5,600 bases of DNA from Oscillospiraceae bacterium (GCA_017528675.1 JAFXOO010000500.1:1-5600), one strand, 5' to 3'. Shown: positions 1 to 5,588, counted from the stretch's first letter. Notes: a model not told the origin generated them from the letters alone. Translations and numbers: made by a program.

Positions 1-1360
1 CGGCATCATCCTCCACCAGGGCATACTTCGTCGTGGTGGAAACATAATTTGTGGTATCTACATCTGCACCATCCGGATCGGTTTCTGTGAAGGTGCCATC
101 CTTAAGCTGGTAGTATGTACCCGCATTGTCAACCTTGAAATACTTGCCATCCGTATACGTCGTTTTAACGCCTACACCAGAAAGACGGAACTGTACTCCC
201 TCGAGAGGATCGTTGGTTTCGCCGTCAATCTTCACAACCTTGAGGGCAGTTGTGTAAGTCTTGGTCTGGCTGTCAGGGGTAATACCGGTCGGCGGAGCAT
301 CTTCACCTGTCGGAGGCTCATCCGGCTTATCCGGATTCTTATTGCCCTCATAATCATAATTCGGATTGTTGGAGAAGGTCAGCTTAGCGGTGTTGTCATT
401 GCTTCGTGTATAGAGGGCAGCGTCTTCATTCAGCGTTGCACTGTAGGTTACAATAATATCCTTGCCAGCCTTGGCATTATAGTTAGCATAGAAATTCTTC
501 ATAACAATCTGGAAGGTATAACCATCCGCAGCATCCCCGGTCTGAACCTCATAATTTGCTGCCGGAACCTGCGTACCATCAATTTTGATGACAACATCGT
601 TGTTGAAGGTCAGACCTGCATCCATCGTATCGTTGATGACGAAGTAGTATCTGTTATAGCCGCTCATATTCGGAACCGTGGACTTCATCACATAGGGAAC
701 TGTATCACCGATGGACTGGGCGCTGGTCTTTTTTGCGGTATTATAGTTTTCACCGATCTTCTTGTCCAGGCTTGGAACATCTTCCTTGGCAGCAATTGTT
801 ACGCTGTCGCAAACCTTAAGGAGATAATCGGTGTTGGCACCAACCTGATTCTCGGTTGCAGTGAAGGTGTCGTTGATGAAGTAATAACCAGCTTCGGAAA
901 CAGTCAGTGTTTCCGCACCGGCATCACCCTTGATTGCCTTTGCAGCCACAAGTTTCGTGCTGACGATATCAGCAAACTTCTGGAGATTTGCTGCATTATT
1001 TTCCCACGCATCAATAACATTTGCAACATCAGATGCAGTCGTGCAGGCAGCAAAAGGATTTGTCTCTCCAAAAGCCGTGCTCGATTTCAGTGCAGTAAGC
1101 AGAGCAGCCCCATCTACACCTTCACCCCATGCTACATCAGAAAGGGTTGCGTCTTCACCGTTGCCGGTGAGTGTGCCCTTGAATACCTGATATGCACTGT
1201 AAGTGTGCGTTGCGGTATCCTTTGCGGGATTCGTTTCCTTTGCGGGATTCGTAATGGTAATCGTGTAGTCCGCAGCAGATACAGGCATTGTAGCCAGACC
1301 GGCAGAAGTTGCCATCAGGGATGCGAGCAGAATCGCTGCTACATAATTTCTTTTTTTCAT
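1..1360 (-). CDS. Major pilin subunit, isopeptide-forming fimbrial protein (partial, 3' end outside window)
   Basis: This is the shaft-type pilin of a sortase-assembled fibre, exported and expected to be polymerised on the cell surface. 453 codons are present and open to the window edge; the C-terminus with the LPXTG sorting signal is missing. Residues 1-29 are a signal peptide (KKR, hydrophobic core, cleavage near VSA/AD). Residues 31-190 look like an N-terminal pilin domain beginning YTITITNPAK. Residues 192-335 match a fimbrial isopeptide D2 domain: VPSLDKKI (Lys200/201), a strand with VTYSATLNEDA (possible catalytic Glu312), and SNNPN (Asn331/332, likely bond partner). A Pro-rich linker (342-366) precedes a CnaB/SpaA-like domain starting LKVVKIDGETNDPLEGVQF. 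Lys192 sits where related pilins carry the sortase-linkage Lys, though the preceding Pro is Ala. Start chosen at 1360 because AAAGGA lies 9 bases upstream; an in-frame ATG at 1378 has no ribosome site. The family assignment is firm; the exact bond residues are inferred. Confidence 0.93.
   Translation of the reverse strand, partial: MKKRNYVAAILLASLMATSAGLATMPVSAADYTITITNPAKETNPAKDTATHTYSAYQVFKGTLTGNGEDATLSDVAWGEGVDGAALLTALKSSTAFGETNPFAACTTASDVANVIDAWENNAANLQKFADIVSTKLVAAKAIKGDAGAETLTVSEAGYYFINDTFTATENQVGANTDYLLKVCDSVTIAAKEDVPSLDKKIGENYNTAKKTSAQSIGDTVPYVMKSTVPNMSGYNRYYFVINDTMDAGLTFNNDVVIKIDGTQVPAANYEVQTGDAADGYTFQIVMKNFYANYNAKAGKDIIVTYSATLNEDAALYTRSNDNTAKLTFSNNPNYDYEGNKNPDKPDEPPTGEDAPPTGITPDSQTKTYTTALKVVKIDGETNDPLEGVQFRLSGVGVKTTYTDGKYFKVDNAGTYYQLKDGTFTETDPDGADVDTTNYVSTTTKYALVEDDA
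1218..1253 (-). repeat. 18-base in-frame tandem duplication in the pilin gene
   Basis: Two adjacent 18-base units (1218-1235 and 1236-1253) are identical in 17 positions and differ only at the last base. On the minus strand they encode two consecutive copies of the hexapeptide phase NPAKET/NPAKDT at pilin residues 38-49, about ten residues after the predicted signal peptidase cleavage site. The unit keeps the reading frame. Confidence 0.85.
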
Positions 1361-1369
1361 GATCTTAAT

Positions 1370-1375
1370 TCCTTT
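1370..1375 (-). promoter_or_regulatory. Ribosome binding site of the pilin gene
   Basis: AAAGGA on the minus strand with 9 bases to the ATG at 1360. It decides between two in-frame ATG codons (1360 and 1378), favouring the downstream one, which also gives a standard-length signal peptide. Confidence 0.7.
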
Positions 1376-1388
1376 CATGTTTAGATTT

Positions 1389-1426
1389 AGGGAAGCACCG
1401 AATCAATTGATAATACAGTGCATCCT
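1389..1426 (-). repeat. 38-base hairpin-forming repeat, copy 1 (pilin leader)
   Basis: This segment aligns without gaps to 5468-5505 with about 30 of 38 bases identical, in the same orientation. Its ends form an imperfect inverted repeat on the minus strand (GGATGCACTG against CGGTGCTTCC, one mismatch and one wobble), and the centre holds the perfect 10-base palindrome ATCAATTGAT. It lies in the gap between the large surface protein and the pilin, ending 28 bases before the pilin start codon. No T-run follows, so it is not a standard intrinsic terminator. Function is unknown; an RNA processing or stabilising hairpin, a protein site or a small mobile-element relic are all possible. Confidence 0.65.
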
Positions 1427-1458
1427 CAGGTCAAAGTTTTGCATGGTTCAGGAAGATG

Positions 1459-4400
1459 TCACATCTCCTCCCTTCTCCTGCGCCGGAGCAGAAGAAGCGC
1501 TGTTCCGATCAAGGCAGTTCCGCCGATTGCATAGGGCAGCGTGCCTGTACCGCCGGTGGCAGGGAGGGTGTAAAGAACCAGTTCATTTGTGAACTTAAAC
1601 GGTTTGTTGGAATCTTCGCCTGATTCATCGTCATGATATTTGATCGATGCAATAAGTTCTCCTCCGACATCCGTTACTGTTATTGTAATCGTCTGATTCA
1701 TATCATCATAGGCGATTCCATTTCGATTATCCGCATCCGGAACAACTTCTTTCATTGTAAAAGTGTAGGTACCCGGTGCAGCGAAATATAGCGGATCAAA
1801 AACAATCTTACCGTCCTCGTCATTGGTAGCCGTCAGATGAATAGAAGAAACCTTTTCGTACTTGAACAGGTATTCACCGCTCAGAGGAATTGTATACTCC
1901 GTATCTGACTCCGTGATACTCATGGGAGTTTTCAGATGCTTCTCGACGATTGCCTTCCAGTTTTCAACACCAAAGAATACTTCTCCGGCAGAATTGACAT
2001 TTTGATACCTTGGATCGCTGCGCACTTCTTGCAAAACAGCATCACCGTCTACATTCGCACCCCAGAGAAAATCACCATTTGAATTCCGGGTAAATACCTG
2101 ATATGCACCCTCAAAATCCATCCCGTACTTCAGCGGATCTACTTCGTCCTTGGGTTTAGTTGCATTATCCTCAGTAAACAGATAATCACAATAAACCGTA
2201 GAAGCTTCTTCGCTTTCCAGGGTAAACTGGAACTGACCTGCTGTAAGATCCTGATTCTTCAATTCCTTTTCAGCTTCTAATGCAAGAGACAGAATATTTG
2301 CATCAGCTTTCAGCGTAAAGTCAAGACCTGAATGTGCCGGGCATTTATTATATGCGTCAATTACGCTTTGATGATTCATCTGATAAACCATACTATCAAT
2401 AGTGATATCAGGAGAACCATCCCGACTTTTCAGCAGAATCTGCACATCGAATTCTGCGTGATCCAGATCCTTATACTGCCTTACCTGACTGCCGTTCAGA
2501 ATGTAGCCGCCATTGGAATCGACTTGCGGACGTCTGTCATCCATAGAATATGGAATGTAATTGGAAGTCAGCTCATACTGTGCCTCACCAGGTTCATGGT
2601 TTCTCGCATAATCTTTGGTCAGGAACGTCTGAAGGATGTTATTATTAGCATCAAATACAAAACAATGATTTACATCAGCAATATAAGCATCGTAGTATTT
2701 GGTAACTACTTCCTTCGTTCCATCCGGATGCATGATCGTTTCTTTGATGGTATAAGTACCGCCATCACTGATCTCGATATCTGCATGCGTAGAACCACGA
2801 TCATCTCCAAAGACATACATATAAAACGTCTGGTCGGCAATCGAAACACGAGCATTTCCTTTCTTGGAAGTGTCATTCGGATCAACGTTTCCTTTGACAG
2901 TTGCAGTCACACGTTTCATGCCATTCGGAAGCATTTCAACAGTCTGATCACCTACAATCGTACAATACCCATTTGAAGTAAAGGTGTCATTCGAATCTCC
3001 AGGAATTACAGCAGATACTGTAATCACATCCTGATCCTCGAGCATGTACTTTGCGCCACCTGCACCTGAATTTTTCCAATAACGTCTGTTACCGTTCTCA
3101 TCATAAATAAATTGAGGATTACCATCCCAGTTGTTTGGGGCTTCCTCCAGAAATTCATGAATCCGGTCCATATGTGTCCAGCCCATATCCGTATTAACAT
3201 AGATTGGAATGCGGACGTCAACGTAAAACGTTTCGTCAATGCCATCATGTTGGAAATGGAACTCACCCTCGCCAGTTTTTCCCAGCACATATTTTGCTGT
3301 GATACGTTTCAGCGAAGTGTCGTTTGGATCCAGATAAGGAGTGATATCTCCGGTATAGTCTTTGGGCGGAGTATCCCAACCTCCCGCCGCTCTGCTGTAA
3401 GCTCCGTTAGGCGAACTCCAGAAACTATAATTTGTACTGTTTCGAGGAACAGTTCCAACAAGCTCAAGTTCTTCGCCAAGATAACAGATATACCTGTTAC
3501 TTTGCGAATTCTGACCTGTTGCCGGGTCACTACTTCCATTTTCAGAACTTCCGTTCAGCATCATGGTTCCGGTGTCTTTATCTTCAAGACCCCATCCTGT
3601 CATAACGTAAATCGAGAACGCATCTGCCGTAAACATTGCAGAACCCTGAGATATCTCAGCTTCAACTTCCTTTACACCGCCATCCTCCTCAACATGCAGG
3701 AGAGAAAAATCTTCACCTGTAAGCTGTTGAGATTCAGGAAGTGTAATCTGGACATCAACTCCAGCACTCGGTTCCAGCTCAATGCCATCGATTGAATAGA
3801 AGCTGATATCGACTGCTATAGCATCAAGAGAAACAGCTTCTTCAGCATGATGGTCAGATGCAACCTGAAATGCTTCATCCCTCGAAACATCCGAAACCGT
3901 CATGAAGGTTCCCTCCGGGAACGCTCCCTCCGGTGCATACGCATCGACCGCAATACCCAGATCCGAGCTCTCGTGGAATTCGACCATCCGGGCAGTTGCT
4001 TCCTCCGTTGCACCCTGCTCCTCAGAAGCCTCACCAGAAGACGCTTCTGCAAGAGAAACATACCCGATGATACGCTGATCTCCCACAAAATACAAGGAAC
4101 TGTCAACCGTACCATCCAGATCCCCTTCGACAATCGTCAAAAGCGTTTCTTCCCTGCTGCTCAGGATACCGCATCGGTCTGCCTGTCCATCCTGATCTGC
4201 GTCAAGCAGCAGAATGTCTCCCCGCTCAGGAATCGACTCCTTCACCGGATGCAGCAATCCTGCCTCCTCCAGAGCAACCGACCATGCCCAGCATCCGCCG
4301 CCGACCGGAATGGATTCCGCACCGGCTTCGTGCAGGCAGTAGTACGCAAACATTGCATTCCAATCGCCGTATGGATTCCCGTACCACACACCGTAGCGGG

Positions 4401-4770
4401 TTGAACCGCCGGCAACTCCGGTTTCAGGATCAATCGCAAAATCAGTTGAGCTTTCAACATATCCGATCTGTGAATCCGCAATGCATGCGACCTTCTCCCG
4501 CAGGCTCAGTCCATCCAGATCAGGGATTTTAGCCTCCCAGTCCTCAGAACTGTCACCCGGCGGAGCTGTGCCTTCAACCAGATCAATCGCCCCGGTATCA
4601 GGCAATTCCTGAGCCAGGGGATCTGTCATTGCAGTACCTGTCTCACGAAGCGCCCAGAATACGTTTCCACTGACCAGTACGGCCAAGGCCGTTACAAAAG
4701 ACAGCATTCGTCGTCGCACCGACTTCTCAGCCCGGATCCGAGCGACGACCTGCATGATATTCCTTTTCAA
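1459..4770 (-). CDS. Large LPXTG-anchored surface protein with inactive CHAP-like region and Spy0128/FctA isopeptide domain (probable tip or minor pilin/adhesin)
   Basis: 1103 residues, exported and wall- or pilus-anchored. Residues 1-48: Arg-rich N-region, hydrophobic segment 23-41 and probable cleavage near Ala47. Residues 90-238 resemble a CHAP (NlpC/P60-like) amidase: QIGYVES, TRYGVWYGNPYGDW, GDILLLDADQDGQAD, TIVEGD. The catalytic Cys position is Asn138 and the His position Arg199, so hydrolase activity is unlikely. Residues 262-392 are a beta-rich module common in such proteins, ending FSIYVMTGW. Residues 426-526 and 560-656 are two related Ig-like modules; 657-825 is another beta-rich part. 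Residues 826-1065 are a Spy0128/FctA-type domain with candidate isopeptide Lys835, Glu1008 and Asn1062 (FTNEL). LPATGG (1069-1074), a hydrophobic stretch and RRRRR form the sorting signal. The TTG at 4770 has GAGG 8 bases upstream; the ATG at 4755 with AAAAGGA 5 bases upstream is an equally serious start, five codons shorter. Numbering here is from TTG. Ligand unknown. Confidence 0.93.
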   Translation of the reverse strand: MKRNIMQVVARIRAEKSVRRRMLSFVTALAVLVSGNVFWALRETGTAMTDPLAQELPDTGAIDLVEGTAPPGDSSEDWEAKIPDLDGLSLREKVACIADSQIGYVESSTDFAIDPETGVAGGSTRYGVWYGNPYGDWNAMFAYYCLHEAGAESIPVGGGCWAWSVALEEAGLLHPVKESIPERGDILLLDADQDGQADRCGILSSREETLLTIVEGDLDGTVDSSLYFVGDQRIIGYVSLAEASSGEASEEQGATEEATARMVEFHESSDLGIAVDAYAPEGAFPEGTFMTVSDVSRDEAFQVASDHHAEEAVSLDAIAVDISFYSIDGIELEPSAGVDVQITLPESQQLTGEDFSLLHVEEDGGVKEVEAEISQGSAMFTADAFSIYVMTGWGLEDKDTGTMMLNGSSENGSSDPATGQNSQSNRYICYLGEELELVGTVPRNSTNYSFWSSPNGAYSRAAGGWDTPPKDYTGDITPYLDPNDTSLKRITAKYVLGKTGEGEFHFQHDGIDETFYVDVRIPIYVNTDMGWTHMDRIHEFLEEAPNNWDGNPQFIYDENGNRRYWKNSGAGGAKYMLEDQDVITVSAVIPGDSNDTFTSNGYCTIVGDQTVEMLPNGMKRVTATVKGNVDPNDTSKKGNARVSIADQTFYMYVFGDDRGSTHADIEISDGGTYTIKETIMHPDGTKEVVTKYYDAYIADVNHCFVFDANNNILQTFLTKDYARNHEPGEAQYELTSNYIPYSMDDRRPQVDSNGGYILNGSQVRQYKDLDHAEFDVQILLKSRDGSPDITIDSMVYQMNHQSVIDAYNKCPAHSGLDFTLKADANILSLALEAEKELKNQDLTAGQFQFTLESEEASTVYCDYLFTEDNATKPKDEVDPLKYGMDFEGAYQVFTRNSNGDFLWGANVDGDAVLQEVRSDPRYQNVNSAGEVFFGVENWKAIVEKHLKTPMSITESDTEYTIPLSGEYLFKYEKVSSIHLTATNDEDGKIVFDPLYFAAPGTYTFTMKEVVPDADNRNGIAYDDMNQTITITVTDVGGELIASIKYHDDESGEDSNKPFKFTNELVLYTLPATGGTGTLPYAIGGTALIGTALLLLRRRRREEM
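1462..1566 (-). other. C-terminal cell-wall sorting signal (LPATGG, membrane segment, Arg tail)
   Basis: Codons 1069-1103 of the large surface protein encode LPATGG, a Gly/Ala/Leu hydrophobic stretch (about 1078-1095) and five consecutive Arg residues before the terminal EEM. This is the standard tripartite sortase substrate signal. A sortase should cleave between Thr1072 and Gly1073. Confidence 0.95.
1576..2295 (-). other. Spy0128/FctA-type isopeptide domain with a large insertion
   Basis: Codons 826-1065. The N-terminal strand pattern KELKNQDLTAGQFQFTL and the C-terminal pattern DEDGKIVFDPLYF, GTYTFTMKEV, GIAYDDMNQTITITVT and FTNEL match the streptococcal pilin isopeptide-linkage domain. 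These two halves normally follow each other directly, but are separated here by roughly 110 residues (about 860-975). Confidence 0.8.
4057..4503 (-). other. CHAP-like domain of the surface protein with both catalytic positions replaced
   Basis: Codons 90-238. The fold landmarks of CHAP amidases in clostridial surface proteins are present in order, including YGDW before the helix that normally opens with the nucleophile Cys, the GD strand turn (184-185), the D/G-rich loop (192-198) and the EG motif (215-216). In this family the sequence is usually DWC at the nucleophile and DH at the base; here it reads DWN (Asn138, codon AAT at 4357-4359) and DR (Arg199, codon at 4174-4176). The comparison rests on remembered family patterns, not on an alignment run. 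Confidence 0.75.
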
Positions 4771-4782
4771 TACAATTACCTC
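4761..4782 (-). promoter_or_regulatory. Two alternative ribosome binding sites of the large surface protein gene
   Basis: GAGG at 4779-4782 stands 8 bases before the TTG at 4770; AAAAGGA at 4761-4767 stands 5 bases before the ATG at 4755. Both starts are in the same frame and both give an Arg-rich signal segment, so the mature protein is unaffected. The sequence alone does not settle which is used. Confidence 0.5.
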
Positions 4783-4794
4783 ACAGTCTGCTCG

Positions 4795-5430
4795 TCAGGC
4801 GTTGTTGGATGACCAGATCCGGAATAACACCTGCCCGATCATCTGATCATAAGCGATACAGCCGATAACCGTGCTGCGGCTGTCAATAGATGTGCTCCGG
4901 TGGTCACCCAGCACAAAGACCATACCATCCGGAACCTGATACGGGAAGGTAATGTCACACTCTCCCAGACTCTTTTCTGTCACATACGGCTCATCGAGCC
5001 TTTCGTCATTTACATAAACCGTGCCGTCCGGATCCATGCGGATTATATCCCCAGGAAGCCCGATCACACGTTTCAGCAGCAATTTGTTCTGCCATGCCAC
5101 ACAGCAAAGCTCCCCGTAGGTATAACGCTTTGTCTTGTACAGCACAAGGATATCACCGTCATGAAGCGACGGCTCCATGCTGTCTCCGGATACCTGAATC
5201 ACCGGCAGAAACAGTGTGGAGACCAGTACTGCAACAGCAGCCACCACAACCAGAATGCCAATTGTGCTGGAGAGCACCCTTCGGAACCGCTGACGATAAT
5301 TGATGCGCTCCCGCTCCCGGTTCACTTCCTCATGACTGATATCACCGGTACCGCCATCCTCCTCTGTCATTTCATATACGATATCCACAAGCTCCTTGCG
5401 GCTCAGATGCCGGAGATCTTTCTTGGTCAT
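4795..5430 (-). CDS. Type I signal peptidase, pilus-operon associated
   Basis: A 211-residue membrane serine protease that cleaves signal peptides from exported precursors. Residues 1-50 form a charged, mostly helical cytosolic region; 52-76 is the single membrane anchor. Box B is SGDSMEPSL with nucleophile Ser84; box D is KRVIGLPGD with general-base Lys120; box E is GDHRSTSIDSR (175-185), with His where Asn is commonest. The catalytic dyad is therefore intact, unlike some pilus-locus signal peptidase homologues of streptococci that act as assembly chaperones. Length fits the short Gram-positive family. The start at 5430 was chosen because GAGG lies 8 bases upstream; in-frame TTG at 5460 and ATG at 5451 lack a convincing site. 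It is the first gene of the unit, 24 bases before the large surface protein, which suggests co-transcription and a role in maturing or assembling these surface proteins; that role is inferred. Confidence 0.95.
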   Translation of the reverse strand: MTKKDLRHLSRKELVDIVYEMTEEDGGTGDISHEEVNRERERINYRQRFRRVLSSTIGILVVVAAVAVLVSTLFLPVIQVSGDSMEPSLHDGDILVLYKTKRYTYGELCCVAWQNKLLLKRVIGLPGDIIRMDPDGTVYVNDERLDEPYVTEKSLGECDITFPYQVPDGMVFVLGDHRSTSIDSRSTVIGCIAYDQMIGQVLFRIWSSNNA

Positions 5431-5435
5431 GTACT

Positions 5436-5442
5436 TCACCTC
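5436..5442 (-). promoter_or_regulatory. Ribosome binding site of the signal peptidase gene
   Basis: GAGGTGA on the minus strand; the GAGG core leaves 8 bases to the ATG at 5430. It is the strongest ribosome site in the leader and shifts the start 30 bases downstream of the longest open frame. Confidence 0.75.
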
Positions 5443-5467
5443 AACCGGCATAGTTTCCAATCTGCCT

Positions 5468-5505
5468 AAGGAAGCACTGAATCATTCGATAATGCATTGC
5501 TCCCT
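5468..5505 (-). repeat. 38-base hairpin-forming repeat, copy 2 (operon leader)
   Basis: Direct repeat of 1389-1426 (about 30 of 38 identical). On the minus strand the ends pair as AGGGAGCAATG with CAGTGCTTCCT (one mismatch, one G-T wobble) around a 15-base centre that itself contains CATT-ATCG-AATG. It ends 37 bases before the signal peptidase start codon, a position like that of copy 1 before the pilin. No T-run follows it. Confidence 0.65.
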
Positions 5506-5511
5506 GATTGA

Positions 5512-5543
5512 TAGACTATCATCACCCGGTGATATTTAGTCTA
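5512..5543 (-). other. Nested stem-loop in the operon leader
   Basis: Outer arms TAGACTA (5537-5543) and TAGTCTA (5512-5518) are exactly complementary, and inside them ATCACC (5528-5533) and GGTGAT (5521-5526) are also complementary around a single base. Read as RNA this gives a 7-pair stem, a small internal loop and a 5-pair stem with a 3-base loop. It starts about 10 bases after the expected transcription start. There is no following T-run, so a cis-regulatory or stabilising leader structure, or an operator in DNA, fits better than a terminator. Confidence 0.6.
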
Positions 5544-5545
5544 CT

Positions 5546-5565
5546 TATACTACATAAATAGTATA
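5546..5565 (-). promoter_or_regulatory. Operator-like palindrome covering the -10 box
   Basis: The 7-base arms TATACTA (5559-5565) and TAGTATA (5546-5552) are perfectly complementary with a 6-base spacer. One arm contains the -10 hexamer and the other falls at or just after the expected transcription start, the classic place for a repressor site. The arms are AT-rich, so chance cannot be excluded. Confidence 0.4.
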
Positions 5566-5588
5566 CCAGATAATCAGTAATTTGGCAA
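5560..5588 (-). promoter_or_regulatory. Vegetative (sigma-A type) promoter of the operon, extended -10
   Basis: TTGCCA (5583-5588) and TATACT (5560-5565) are separated by exactly 17 bases, and TGG directly before the hexamer supplies an extended -10 TGN element. Transcription would start near 5553 and read the signal peptidase, the large surface protein and possibly the pilin. Positions 5589-5600 show nothing recognisable. Confidence 0.75.

Noticed and set aside
1389..1426. Intrinsic terminator after the surface protein gene
   Set aside because: A hairpin exists, but the next bases on the minus strand are CTAAATCTAAAC rather than a T-run, so rho-independent termination is unlikely.
1576..2295. 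Internal thioester (Cys-Gln) adhesin domain
   Set aside because: YCDY at residue 861 recalls the Cys motif of thioester domains, but no convincing partner Gln motif or N-terminal placement was found.
2332..2976. 214-codon open frame on the plus strand
   Set aside because: It lies wholly antisense to the large surface protein, has no ribosome site, and its translation is low-complexity Ile/Arg-rich as expected for a shadow of a coding strand.
3112..3795. 227-codon open frame on the plus strand
   Set aside because: Antisense shadow of the surface protein; Cys/Arg/Ile-rich translation without signal or motif.
5431..5460. Longer signal peptidase start at TTG 5460 or ATG 5451
   Set aside because: Neither has a good ribosome site, while the ATG at 5430 has GAGG at ideal spacing and gives the usual MTKKDL-type N-terminus.
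4900..5469. 189-codon open frame on the plus strand
   Set aside because: Antisense to the signal peptidase gene, whose catalytic boxes are intact; no domain features in the translation.
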